31,964 nucleotides of DNA from JABILX01 sp041648305 (GTDB lineage Bacteria; Patescibacteriota; Gracilibacteria; UBA1369; LOWO2-01-FULL-3). The stretch lies in the NCBI GenBank assembly GCA_041648305.1, contig JBAZPI010000003.1:1-31964 (forward strand), written 5' to 3'. How positions within the stretch are numbered: position 1 is the first letter of the stretch; each line of letters opens with the position of its first letter. Both the position numbers and the translations under genes were made by a program. Under the pieces are notes generated by a model, which had not been told where the DNA came from, did not search any database, and saw only the letters and a list, made by a program, of their open reading frames with translations. Below, piece by piece: positions 14,738 through 22,768 of the stretch.

Positions 14738-15247
14738 ATGCCATACGAACAGCTTCTTCAAAAAGCTCTGGGACTAATCTCAAGACACCGTTATACGGTC
14801 CTTAAGCTTAAGGATAAGCTCGTTCTATATTACGAAAAACAGATAGAAAAAGGAGAATTGCCGCCGGTTTCAAAAACAGAAAAAGAACAAGAAATCAAAA
14901 AAGTATTGCTTCGCCTCAAAGAACTGAAATATCTGGACGACACGCAATATTCAAAGGACTTTATAACAACCCGCACCGAATTAAAACCAAAAGGCCGTTT
15001 CATGCTGCAAAGAGAACTAAGAAAAAAAGGTATCCACCCCGATCTCGCAAAAAGAATTCTCGAAGAAACAGAGATCGACGAAAATGCAAACGCAATCAAA
15101 GCTCTTGGAAAACGCATCTCATCCCTCTCAAAAGATCCTCCGCTTAAACAAAGGCAAAAGGCGATGCGCTTCTTGGCTTCAAGGGGCTTTAATCTAGAAG
15201 CTATTTACAAAGCAATCGGATATTGGTACAATAAGACCGAAATGTAG
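14738..15247 (+). CDS. recX: Regulatory protein RecX
   Basis: A 169-residue protein of RecX length and helical three-repeat architecture. Seen: AL..ISRHRYTVLKLKDKL at the N-terminus, LKELKYLDDTQYSKDFITTR in the middle and GRFMLQRELRKKGIHPDLAKRILEE, all standard RecX signatures. It binds RecA filaments and limits their activity. It lies directly downstream of recA and is followed by an intrinsic terminator at 15261. No Shine-Dalgarno. Confidence 0.92.
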   Translation: MPYEQLLQKALGLISRHRYTVLKLKDKLVLYYEKQIEKGELPPVSKTEKEQEIKKVLLRLKELKYLDDTQYSKDFITTRTELKPKGRFMLQRELRKKGIHPDLAKRILEETEIDENANAIKALGKRISSLSKDPPLKQRQKAMRFLASRGFNLEAIYKAIGYWYNKTEM

Positions 15248-15260
15248 CGTCAATTTTAAA

Positions 15261-15289
15261 CAGGATCTTATTTAAGATTCTGTTTTTTT
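15261..15289 (+). terminator. Intrinsic terminator after recX
   Basis: CAGGATCTTA (15261-15270) pairs with TAAGATTCTG (15273-15282) with one G-T pair, followed by seven T. It closes the recA-recX unit, 14 bases before the nusA start codon. Confidence 0.85.
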
Positions 15290-15303
15290 ATAACCCCAAA
15301 ATC

Positions 15304-16563
15304 ATGCAAACACAATTTATAGCCGCAATCAATCAGATCTGCGACGAAAAAAACATCCCACGCGACAGCGTGCTTGAAACAATTAAGGCAGCTTTGAGAA
15401 CCGCATACCGCAAAGACTACGGAAACAAAGAACAGGAGATAGAAGTGGATTTGGACGACAACTCCGGCATTGCGACAGTCTACCAAGTTCTCCAGGTCGT
15501 AAAGAAAGTTGAAGACGAAAACCTGCAAGTCAGCGTGGCGGACGCAAAAAAATACGACAAAAAAGCGGAAGAAGGTGACACTATCCGCATTGACGTTACT
15601 CCTGCGGAATACGGTAGAATCGCTGCCCAATCAGCAAAACAGGTAATTATTCAAAGAATCCAAGAAGCTGAACGCGACATAATGTACGACATCTTCAAAG
15701 ATCGCGAAAACGAAATGATTAACGCGGTTGTTCACAGAGTGGACAACAGTGACGTATACGTGAATTTAGATAACAAAATTACGGCGCAACTCCCGTTCTC
15801 TGAACAAATTAGAAGTGAAAAATACTATTCCGGCCAAAGAATAAAGCTGTATTTGGACAAAGTTGTAAAAACCACAAAAGGTCCTCAGCTATTGATCTCA
15901 AGAACTCACCCAAACCTGGTCAAGAAACTTTTGGAACTCGAAATCCCGGAGGTGAAATCAGGAGTTGTTGAGGTGAAATCAATTGCTAGAGAACCGGGAG
16001 TAAGATGCAAAGTCGGCGTTAGTTCAAAAGACGAAAAAATCGATCCGATCGGATCATGCGTAGGTCAAAAAGGTGTCCGCGTCCAGAACATTATGGAAGA
16101 ATTAAACGGTGAAAGAATAGACATTATCGAATGGTCTGACGACCAAGAAGCCTACATCAAAGCATCTTTGGCTCCGGCGAAAACGGCAAAAATCGTTCTC
16201 AACGACAAGGCCAAAAACGCAAAAGTATACGTCGATAGCGATCAACGCCCGCTTGCCATCGGCAAAAACGGACAAAACGTTCGCCTGGCCTCAATACTAA
16301 CAGGTTGGGAAATCGACATTTTGGATATCAACGATTTGGAGGAAAAGGCAAAACCGAAAGAAGAAAGAACAGAAGAAGAGAAGAAAGAAATGACAGTAGA
16401 ACTTCTCAATATGCCGGAAGAAGTTACGAAAAAATTAACGGAAGCAAATCTCACATTGGTAGAGCAATTAAGAGGGCTGTCAAAGAAAGATCTCACCCAG
16501 GTCGAAGGGATAAATGAAGAAGCCGCGGAGAAGATTGTAGAAGCGATGAAGAAATACCAATAA
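15304..16563 (+). CDS. nusA: Transcription termination/antitermination factor NusA
   Basis: A 419-residue NusA. Residues 1-125 are the RNA-polymerase-binding N-terminal domain, 135-200 the S1 domain (AVVHRVDNSDVYVNLDNK), 205-270 KH1 with GQKG at 254-257, and 285-345 KH2 with GKNG at 320-323 and QNVRLASILTGWEIDIL. A short acidic linker (EERTEEEKKEMT) leads to a helix-hairpin-helix tail (KKDLTQVEGINEEAAEKIVEAMK). It modulates pausing, termination and antitermination. The ATG follows the recX terminator by only 14 bases and has no Shine-Dalgarno, so the mRNA may be nearly leaderless; TATAAC at 15290-15295 could be its -10. An open frame continues past the stop (see 16564-16674). Confidence 0.97.
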   Translation: MQTQFIAAINQICDEKNIPRDSVLETIKAALRTAYRKDYGNKEQEIEVDLDDNSGIATVYQVLQVVKKVEDENLQVSVADAKKYDKKAEEGDTIRIDVTPAEYGRIAAQSAKQVIIQRIQEAERDIMYDIFKDRENEMINAVVHRVDNSDVYVNLDNKITAQLPFSEQIRSEKYYSGQRIKLYLDKVVKTTKGPQLLISRTHPNLVKKLLELEIPEVKSGVVEVKSIAREPGVRCKVGVSSKDEKIDPIGSCVGQKGVRVQNIMEELNGERIDIIEWSDDQEAYIKASLAPAKTAKIVLNDKAKNAKVYVDSDQRPLAIGKNGQNVRLASILTGWEIDILDINDLEEKAKPKEERTEEEKKEMTVELLNMPEEVTKKLTEANLTLVEQLRGLSKKDLTQVEGINEEAAEKIVEAMKKYQ

Positions 16564-16674
16564 CAGACGCCACAGCAGACACCGCAGGTGTCAATTCCTA
16601 CATCGTCAACCCCAGCGCCAGCCGAGCCTCCCTCGTCAGCGAGCTCCCCCGCCGAACCCCGCAATAATACATAA
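16564..16674 (+). other. In-frame Pro/Ser/Thr-rich open frame directly after the nusA stop
   Basis: After the nusA TAA (context CAA TAA CAG) the same frame stays open for 36 codons to the TAA at 16672-16674. The encoded tail is Gln/Thr/Pro then Ala/Pro/Ser/Glu-rich (for example STPAPAEPPSSAS), like a disordered C-terminal extension. Either nusA was longer and a recent nonsense change cut it, or the stop is read through, or it is a low-complexity GC-rich insertion of the kind seen inside other genes here. Confidence 0.5.
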
Positions 16675-16677
16675 ATC

Positions 16678-16713
16678 AGGCAAGTCTAGGACGATTCCTT
16701 AACTTGCCTTTTT
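16678..16713 (+). terminator. Intrinsic terminator after nusA
   Basis: AGGCAAGT (16678-16685) pairs perfectly with ACTTGCCT (16702-16709), followed by a run of T to 16713. Confidence 0.88.
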
Positions 16714-16723
16714 ATGGTATAAT
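16713..16723 (+). promoter_or_regulatory. Extended -10 promoter for the pilB-like gene
   Basis: TATGGTATAAT matches the extended -10 consensus exactly (TG one base before TATAAT at 16718-16723); the -35 region is poor (TTCCTT). The start site would be near 16730, about 16 bases before the ATG at 16746, and it follows directly on the nusA terminator. Confidence 0.75.
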
Positions 16724-16745
16724 TACACGAATTAATTAGATGTAA

Positions 16746-18560
16746 ATGGCAGATGACCCAACACAACAAGACGACGGCTCCAAAGAAGAACAATTGTTCG
16801 CCGATCCATCGAAAAAATCTCAGACCGCCACAGCGAAAGCTGCTGCAACTCAAGCTGATGCGACCCAGACAACTGCAGCCCAGACTGCCACAGCCAAGGC
16901 TGCCGAAACGGAAATTGTTCTCAGCGGAATTAATCGCGACTTCGAAGAGAAAAACACCCTCAAGAAAGCAAAAGAGCTGAATCTTTCATATGTGAATATC
17001 GGCAAGACTCCGATCAATCCGGATTATTTAAAATTAATCCCGTTCGAAACCGCCGAAAAAGCAAAAGTAGCAAGCTTCTATAAGGTCGGAAATAAATTGC
17101 GCGTCGCAGTTTTAGATCCGGAGAATCCGGAAACGAAAAAAGTTTTGGATGATCTGAAGAAACAGGACTACAAACTCAACGTCAATCTCGCCTCGAACAG
17201 CGGAATATTGGAAGCAATCCAAAAATACAAAGACCTTCAGATCTACAAAGAAAAGGAAATCATCGAAAGCGTTGAAGAAAAATGGATCAAAACATACGAG
17301 AAAGAAATCGCGGAATTAAAAGAACTTGAAAAACGTCTTCCCGAAGTGACAGCAGAAGAAGGGATCAATTTAATAAACATCGGAGCGATGAAAACAAAAG
17401 CTTCCGACGTTCACTACGAGCCGACAACGGAGAACACAATAGTGCGTTTCCGTATCGACGGAGTTCTCTACAAAGTTTTTGAAATAAAACCAAAAATTTA
17501 CGCAAACATTTTGAACCAGGTGAAATATCAGACCAAAATGAGAACCAATGTTTCCGACATGCCACAGGACGGAAGATACAATTTTAACTACAATGAACGC
17601 AAAGTCGATGTCCGTGTCTCGGTCATCCCAACAGAAAGTTCAGAGTCGATTGTTTGTAGGTTCTTGGACAGCGGCCAAAAATTCACGTCTTTTGAAGAGC
17701 TTGGTTTCGAAGACACCTATTTAGCAAAAATAAAAGGTTTACTGGAAATTACTCACGGAATGATACTTGTAACCGGACCCACCGGATCAGGTAAAACAAC
17801 AACTCTTTATTCTCTTCTGCAAGGCTTTAACAAGCCCGAAAAAAAGATAATTACATTGGAAAATCCGATTGAATATCACGTCGACGGAATCGTCCAAAGT
17901 CAGATTAACGAAAAAGGAGATTATAATTTTGCCTCTGGCTTAAGAGCCATTCTCCGTCAGGATCCGGATATTGTAATGATCGGTGAAATCCGTGATTTGG
18001 AAACCGCCGAGACGGCGGCTCAAGCGGCTCTCACGGGACACGTCGTTCTTTCCACTCTCCACACAAACAGCGCGATCGAAAGTATCCCGCGTTTAATCAA
18101 TATGGGCGCGGAACCATTTGTGGTTTCACCGGCTCTCGATACACTCATCGCACAAAGATTGGTCAGAAAAGTATGCAAAGATTGTGCGAAACTTTCCCCA
18201 ATCACCGATCAAGAAAAACAGGAATTTGAAAAAGCTTTCGAAGAACTGAAAAAATATAGTCCATCCTTAATCCCGCCCATGCCGGAAAAACTTTATCACG
18301 AAGTGGGATGCGATAAATGCAGTCAAACAGGATATTTGGGACGAATGGTCATCGCGGAAATGATAACGGTCGATGACGAAATGAAAGAATTAATTATTCA
18401 AGGAGCATCGGTTGGAAAACTTCTCGAACTTGCTCGCAAAAAAGGCCTGGTCACAATGAAAGAAGACGGATTTAAAAAAGCGGCTTTAGGCCACACGACC
18501 GTCGAAGAAGTCCATAGAGTAATCAGGGTTTCCGAAGAACAGCCATCCTGGCGGCCCTAA
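16746..18560 (+). CDS. pilB: Type IV pilus assembly / type II secretion ATPase (PilB/GspE family)
   Basis: A 604-residue cytoplasmic hexameric ATPase that powers pilus extension. Residues 1-57 are a disordered Ala/Thr/Gln tract (repeats of QTATAKAA). Residues 75-160 are an MshEN-type N-terminal domain (LNLSYVNIGKTPINPDYLKLIP). Residues about 200-600 are the T2SSE ATPase: DVHYEP, FRIDGVLY, Walker A GPTGSGKT (344-351), Asp box, Walker B PDIVMIGEIRD, His box GHVVLSTLHTNSA, and the zinc tetracysteine motif CKDC...CDKC before TGYLGR. It is probably tied to DNA uptake or adhesion along with dprA. No other pilus gene is in the window. It converges on the MFS gene, one base between the stops. Confidence 0.95.
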   Translation: MADDPTQQDDGSKEEQLFADPSKKSQTATAKAAATQADATQTTAAQTATAKAAETEIVLSGINRDFEEKNTLKKAKELNLSYVNIGKTPINPDYLKLIPFETAEKAKVASFYKVGNKLRVAVLDPENPETKKVLDDLKKQDYKLNVNLASNSGILEAIQKYKDLQIYKEKEIIESVEEKWIKTYEKEIAELKELEKRLPEVTAEEGINLINIGAMKTKASDVHYEPTTENTIVRFRIDGVLYKVFEIKPKIYANILNQVKYQTKMRTNVSDMPQDGRYNFNYNERKVDVRVSVIPTESSESIVCRFLDSGQKFTSFEELGFEDTYLAKIKGLLEITHGMILVTGPTGSGKTTTLYSLLQGFNKPEKKIITLENPIEYHVDGIVQSQINEKGDYNFASGLRAILRQDPDIVMIGEIRDLETAETAAQAALTGHVVLSTLHTNSAIESIPRLINMGAEPFVVSPALDTLIAQRLVRKVCKDCAKLSPITDQEKQEFEKAFEELKKYSPSLIPPMPEKLYHEVGCDKCSQTGYLGRMVIAEMITVDDEMKELIIQGASVGKLLELARKKGLVTMKEDGFKKAALGHTTVEEVHRVIRVSEEQPSWRP

Positions 18561-18561
18561 A

Positions 18562-19755
18562 TCAATCCTTTATTAAGAACGAAAAGATTCCGGCAATCGC
18601 AAGAATTATGGCGGCAACGACAAAGACGGAATCAAAGGGGAGGAATATTAAAGATGTGGAAACAATGGCGGGTCCAAAAAATCTTCCAACCGGCTCAGAG
18701 GTGATGAACACTCCATATAACGTATCTTCATTTTCTTTTTCAACATTTTTAAAAAAATAAACATCGCGTAACGGCTCAATAAACGCCGCCCCGACATTGG
18801 CCAAAATCAAAAAGAGAGCGTCGAGATAAAAAACAGGGGAAAACCAAACTGCCAAAGCAAAAAAAGCGATAATAAAAAATCCACTGATAACAGGCAACCT
18901 CAATCCTTTTTTGTCGGCATATTGCCCGATCGGCATTTCAAAAAGAATATATGGCAAAATGCACAGGGAAATTATCAACCCGGTAGTATCGCTACCATAT
19001 CCACTATCGGCGACAAACAAAGGAACAACAACTGTTTTAAAAGACATCCACAAAATCAACGCAACAGAAACAAAATAAGCGATAATTCTGTTTCTACTCC
19101 CAACGTATTTTTTAAATCTATTAAAATCATCAACCTTTTTCACTTTGCTCTCCAAATGGGGCTGTGCCAATGACGGATGCCTTTTAACCAAATGCTGATG
19201 AGAAAGATAAAGAAGCGTTATTGCCATGCAAAGACCCGACAAAATAAACACGGGTTCATTCCCGGCATACCTCGCGATTACACCACCGGTTATAGGCCCG
19301 ATAGCCCAACCGATATTACTGAACAAATAATAAAAACCCTCGGTTTTCCCGAGATTGTTTGCCTTGGCAAAATCTCGAACCATTAACGCCAAAGCCATCA
19401 AAATATACAGAATGACAAAAACTCTCAAAAACTCTACGGAAAACAAAAAATAGGTACCATTTACGAAAACAAACGTCATCGTGAGCAGTGCCCCGGCCAT
19501 GAAAGCAAAATACAAAACCGCCATTCTCGAAAATTTGCGAAAAAAGAACGAGGAAGAAAGTCCGGCAATCGCCATCGCGATCGCCATCGCCGAATAAAAA
19601 TATCCAACGTAAGATTCACTATTTATGATCGATTCTACGAAATTCGGGAAAATCGGCAATAACAAGCTTGTACCAAAACAATGAATCAAAGCTGCCCAAG
19701 AGAATATTCGTCCCTCCTTGCTGACATGCGGTGTTCGCAGATTTTGCAATTTCAT
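18562..19755 (-). CDS. MFS-family transporter
   Basis: A 397-residue membrane protein with about 12 hydrophobic segments in two six-helix halves, split near residues 205-225 by a charged loop (LESKVKKVDDFNRFKKYVGSRNR). Seen: the FFFRKFSR basic loop after helix 2 and the related GQYADKKGLRLPV loop in the second half, the usual MFS motif-A positions, and RDFAKANNLGKTEGFYYLFSNIGWAIGPITGG. This suits a proton-coupled drug or solute exporter; the substrate is unknown. It ends one base from the convergent pilB-like gene and starts 20 bases below the end of dprA, so it may be in the dprA transcript. Confidence 0.88.
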   Translation of the reverse strand: MKLQNLRTPHVSKEGRIFSWAALIHCFGTSLLLPIFPNFVESIINSESYVGYFYSAMAIAMAIAGLSSSFFFRKFSRMAVLYFAFMAGALLTMTFVFVNGTYFLFSVEFLRVFVILYILMALALMVRDFAKANNLGKTEGFYYLFSNIGWAIGPITGGVIARYAGNEPVFILSGLCMAITLLYLSHQHLVKRHPSLAQPHLESKVKKVDDFNRFKKYVGSRNRIIAYFVSVALILWMSFKTVVVPLFVADSGYGSDTTGLIISLCILPYILFEMPIGQYADKKGLRLPVISGFFIIAFFALAVWFSPVFYLDALFLILANVGAAFIEPLRDVYFFKNVEKENEDTLYGVFITSEPVGRFFGPAIVSTSLIFLPFDSVFVVAAIILAIAGIFSFLIKD

Positions 19756-19775
19756 ACAGCGATTCTAGCATCCGG

Positions 19776-20681
19776 TCAAAAAGTCCTCAAATAAAATCCA
19801 TTGTCAGTTCCAGCGATTAGGCCGTAAATTTCCAGAAGAGACAAAGACTTGTTTATATCTTTCGAACTCAATCCGGTTCTTTCGATGATCTGATCGACAT
19901 TAACAGGTCTGGTTTTTGGAATTGCGTCTAAAACTTTATTAACATCAACTCCAAGATCAGCCGCAGCGCCAACCCCGGCGCCAGTACCAACACCGCCTCC
20001 CTCCAAACTTTTTCTAGTGAATAATGTCGGCTGGATTTTGAGCTCACGAATTATATCCATACCGCTTGAGACAGACTTTGCAACAAGTCCTTGAATCAAT
20101 TTATTGCATCCGACGGACTCAATCCTATCGATATCTCCGGGAACGGCAAAAACTTCGCGGTCCTCCTCATTCGCCCTCTTCGCTGTTATCAAAGCTCCGG
20201 AACTTTCCGGCGCCTCCACTACCAACGTCGCCAAACAAAGCCCCGCAATAATCCTATTCCGCGCAGGAAATGAGAATTTACTTGCAGGCGCCTCCCCCTC
20301 ATATTCACTCAAAACGCATCCGCCAGCCGCAACAATTCGCCCGGCCAAATCCCTGTTTTCAACAGGATAAACATTCTCGATGCCGGTTCCCAAAACTGCA
20401 ACGGTCTTTAAACCAAACTTCAAAGCGTTCTCGTGGGCCAGAGTATCAATTCCCCGCGCCAAACCAGACACGATAACAACATCGCATAATGACAAATCCT
20501 CGATCAGTTTCTCCACAGCCATTCGTCCATACGGCGTAAAATTCCTCGTTCCGACAACCGCGATCAAATTCCCATTCAACACGGAAACATCTCCCTTGAA
20601 GAAAAGTCTCTCGGGGCGCTGATAGATATTCCGGAGCAAAGTGGGATATGAAGGTTCTGAGATTTCTAAAAAATTTACCAT
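19776..20681 (-). CDS. dprA: DNA-processing protein DprA
   Basis: A 301-residue protein that loads RecA on incoming single-stranded DNA during transformation. The Rossmann core is complete: AVVGTRNFTPYGR (41-53), VSGLARGIDTLAHENAL (71-87), AVLGTGIENVYPVENR (95-110), the FSFPARNRIIAGL loop (137-147) and VVEAPESSGALITAKRA. Residues about 250-301 are a DprA-type winged helix (PVNVDQIIERTGLSSKDINKSLSLLEIYGLI). A Gly/Ala/Val insertion (227-244) separates the two. The -10 TATCAT (20693-20688) lies seven bases before the ATG, so the mRNA is probably leaderless, and the promoter is topped by an 11-bp-phased array (20704-20730). Confidence 0.96.
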   Translation of the reverse strand: MVNFLEISEPSYPTLLRNIYQRPERLFFKGDVSVLNGNLIAVVGTRNFTPYGRMAVEKLIEDLSLCDVVIVSGLARGIDTLAHENALKFGLKTVAVLGTGIENVYPVENRDLAGRIVAAGGCVLSEYEGEAPASKFSFPARNRIIAGLCLATLVVEAPESSGALITAKRANEEDREVFAVPGDIDRIESVGCNKLIQGLVAKSVSSGMDIIRELKIQPTLFTRKSLEGGGVGTGAGVGAAADLGVDVNKVLDAIPKTRPVNVDQIIERTGLSSKDINKSLSLLEIYGLIAGTDNGFYLRTF

Positions 20682-20687
20682 ATCTCA

Positions 20688-20730
20688 ATGATACAGCATG
20701 GACCTTAAATTTTTCTTAAATTTTCCTTAA
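20688..20730 (-). promoter_or_regulatory. dprA promoter with 11-bp-phased CTTAA array (array 2)
   Basis: On the plus strand CTTAA starts at 20704, 20715 and 20726, exactly 11 apart; in dprA orientation these read TTAAG. The last unit is followed by exactly ten bases and then TATCAT (20693-20688), the likely -10. The expected -35 position lies inside the array. The most distal unit overlaps the stop codon of the zinc-ribbon gene. Confidence 0.75.
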
Positions 20731-20942
20731 TTCTTTTCCTCTTCCTTAACATCCTTCTTGACTTCCTTTTTTTCCTCCTTCACCCTAAAGAAGCTTTTTA
20801 TGCTTTTTTCAGTACCAAAAGCGACATTTTTCGTGCCGCAAAGTTTACATTTATAAACGTATTTTTTCCCGATCTTTTCTGCGCTGACGATCTTTTCGCA
20901 GTCTTTGCAGTAAAAGACTATTAAATTTGATTTCTCGGCCAT
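20727..20942 (-). CDS. Small zinc-ribbon protein
   Basis: A 71-residue protein with two Cys pairs, CKDC (13-16) and CKLC (32-35), separated by 15 residues in a beta-rich segment (IGKKYVYKCKLCGTKNVAFGTEKSI), followed by a very charged Lys/Glu tail (EEKKEVKKDVKEEEKN). This is a stand-alone zinc ribbon that could bind nucleic acid or a protein partner. It begins two bases after the stop of the membrane protein gene upstream, so they form an operon, and it ends inside the dprA operator array. No function can be assigned. Confidence 0.75.
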   Translation of the reverse strand: MAEKSNLIVFYCKDCEKIVSAEKIGKKYVYKCKLCGTKNVAFGTEKSIKSFFRVKEEKKEVKKDVKEEEKN

Positions 20943-20944
20943 AT

Positions 20945-21529
20945 TTACTTATTTATTAAATTATCCGAAGAAGAAGGTTCCTCAATTTTCACCGATATAA
21001 TTTCTCTTTGGGCTCTTTGCTGGGAATCCTCAACTTTAATCAACCGGTCGAGCTTTCCCTCGGTCTCAAAGGAAACACCCTTGTCTTTATTCAACTTGAG
21101 CCCGCCCAACAAAACAGAAATTGCTCCGGCAAACGCCATGATCATCCCAAACTTCATCTCCTTCATCGTGATATTTACGCCAAACTTGGAATGAAAATAA
21201 ATACTACTGGTTATTATCAATAAAAACAAAGACATCGCCCCAACAAAAATATAAAAATGCGCTTCCTCCAAAGGTAGTCTCGGCAATTTCTTCTCTAACA
21301 ACCTAAACCCAACCAAGCACAAAGAAGCAATGGCAAAAGCAAAAATCAAAAACCCAAGCAAATAAAGTGGTCCATTAAGCCCAATATACTTTTCCCCAGT
21401 ATTGAAAGTGTCTAAATCGGCATACCAAGGCAAAAACGCGCCCATGAAAGTCAACGCTGCCCCAAAACCAACGAGTTTCAAACCCAAAGAAAGTTTTCCA
21501 ATTTTATCGAACATATTCTCTTGCGGCAT
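20945..21529 (-). CDS. Four-helix membrane protein, function unknown
   Basis: I place the start at the ATG at 21529 (MPQENMFDKIGKLS), giving 194 residues. An ATG at 21598 would add 23 residues but leave only nine bases to the divergent glycosyltransferase start, with no room for two promoters. Four hydrophobic helices are visible: LGLKLVGFGAALTFMGAFL, PLYLLGFLIFAFAIASLCL, FYIFVGAMSLFLLIITSSI and MIMAFAGAISVLLGGL. A conserved-looking PWYADLDTF loop follows helix 1, and the C-terminal 45 residues are a charged cytoplasmic tail. It is co-transcribed with the zinc-ribbon gene. No family recognised. Confidence 0.7.
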   Translation of the reverse strand: MPQENMFDKIGKLSLGLKLVGFGAALTFMGAFLPWYADLDTFNTGEKYIGLNGPLYLLGFLIFAFAIASLCLVGFRLLEKKLPRLPLEEAHFYIFVGAMSLFLLIITSSIYFHSKFGVNITMKEMKFGMIMAFAGAISVLLGGLKLNKDKGVSFETEGKLDRLIKVEDSQQRAQREIISVKIEEPSSSDNLINK

Positions 21530-21607
21530 GGCAACATAATAACCAAAACGCCTCGCAAATTCCATAGAAATTCCATAGAATGAAGCCACATAGACCACGA
21601 AAACACT

Positions 21608-22756
21608 ATGAAAATAGGAATAGACATAAGAACGGCGGGGGGTGAAAAAGCAGGCAAGGGCCAGTTTACTTTCTGCATCACTCGCGAATTACTTAAAATC
21701 GATCGCGAAAATCGTTATTTTCTGTACACAAATAGCGGGATCGCGGGCTTCGAAGAATTCAAGAACGTGGAAATGGTTATCATCGACGCAAAGGGCTTAA
21801 CCTGGCACAGGGCGGTGATGAAAGATCTTAAAAAACAAGAGATCAAAATATTTTTCGCGCCCTCAAGTTTCATCATTCCGGCTCTTCTCTCAAAAAAAAG
21901 CGGGATAAAAACAATCATCACGATTCACGACTTGGTCTCTTTCATTTTCCCGGCAACTCACGACAAAAAAGCGCGCTTAATAGAAAAGATTTTCCTTAAA
22001 AGAGCAATCAAAAAAGCAACTGCGTTAACAACTGTTTCCGAAAACACGAAGCGAGACATCATCGAAAAGTTCGGTCTTGCGGACGCCACAAGCGCCACGA
22101 GCGGCCTCGCGGGCGATCCCGCGGACCTCGCGAGCGAAAAAATCCAAATCATCCCTTGCGCGGCTTCGGAAGATTTTTCACCAGTAGAGCGCTCGGAAGA
22201 ATTTATTCAAAAAACAAATTTGCCCGAGAAATTCTTTCTGGCGGTGGGGACAATTGAGCCCCGCAAAAATTACGAGACATTGATTCAGGCATTTGCGATG
22301 ATTCGCCAACTTCATCCAAATCACCACCTACTTATAGCGGGCAAACAGGGTTGGGGATCGGAAAATCTGGAAGAACTGATTCGCGAAAACTATCTGCAAA
22401 AATACGTCCATTTCTTGGGATACGTGACAAACAAAACATTGAATAAACTCTATAATCTCGCCGAGGCCCTCATTTTCCCGTCGTATTATGAAGGATTCGG
22501 AATCCCGCCTTTGGAGGCGATGCAAGCAGGCTGTCCGGTGATTTCATCTCACTCATCTTCGATGCCGGAGGTGATAGGGGATGCTGCGATTTTTTGCGAC
22601 CCGAGTAGTCCCGCGGAATTTGCCAAAGCGATGGAAACCCTCTTAAGTAGCCCCTCTCTCCGTCTGGACCTTGTGAACAAAGGCAGAATCCAATCAAAGA
22701 AATTTTCATGGGCTGCCTCTGCTCAAAAGCTATACACGCTCATAAAAACCTTGTAA
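21608..22756 (+). CDS. GT4-family glycosyltransferase
   Basis: A 382-residue GT-B fold glycosyltransferase of the GT4 (mannosyl/glucosyltransferase) type, probably cytoplasmic and acting on cell-surface polysaccharide or glycolipid. Seen: MKIGIDIRTAGGEKAGKGQF at the acceptor-side N-terminus, TIHDLVSFIFP, LTTVSENTKRDI, the mid-domain GTIEPRKNYETLIQAF, and the donor-binding EX7E motif in SYYEGFGIPPLEAM. Residues about 158-176 (DATSATSGLAGDPADLAS) are an in-frame GC-rich insertion whose DNA folds as CGCGGG-CGAT-CCCGCG. nadK follows 12 bases later on the same strand. Donor and acceptor sugars are unknown. Confidence 0.93.
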   Translation: MKIGIDIRTAGGEKAGKGQFTFCITRELLKIDRENRYFLYTNSGIAGFEEFKNVEMVIIDAKGLTWHRAVMKDLKKQEIKIFFAPSSFIIPALLSKKSGIKTIITIHDLVSFIFPATHDKKARLIEKIFLKRAIKKATALTTVSENTKRDIIEKFGLADATSATSGLAGDPADLASEKIQIIPCAASEDFSPVERSEEFIQKTNLPEKFFLAVGTIEPRKNYETLIQAFAMIRQLHPNHHLLIAGKQGWGSENLEELIRENYLQKYVHFLGYVTNKTLNKLYNLAEALIFPSYYEGFGIPPLEAMQAGCPVISSHSSSMPEVIGDAAIFCDPSSPAEFAKAMETLLSSPSLRLDLVNKGRIQSKKFSWAASAQKLYTLIKTL

Positions 22757-22768
22757 TATAACCTTGCC

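Noticed and set aside
14738..15247. Reassigned UGA codons as in Gracilibacteria
   Set aside because: All clear genes are free of internal TGA and several end in TGA (gdh, the M23 gene, the Cys-rich gene), so the standard code fits.
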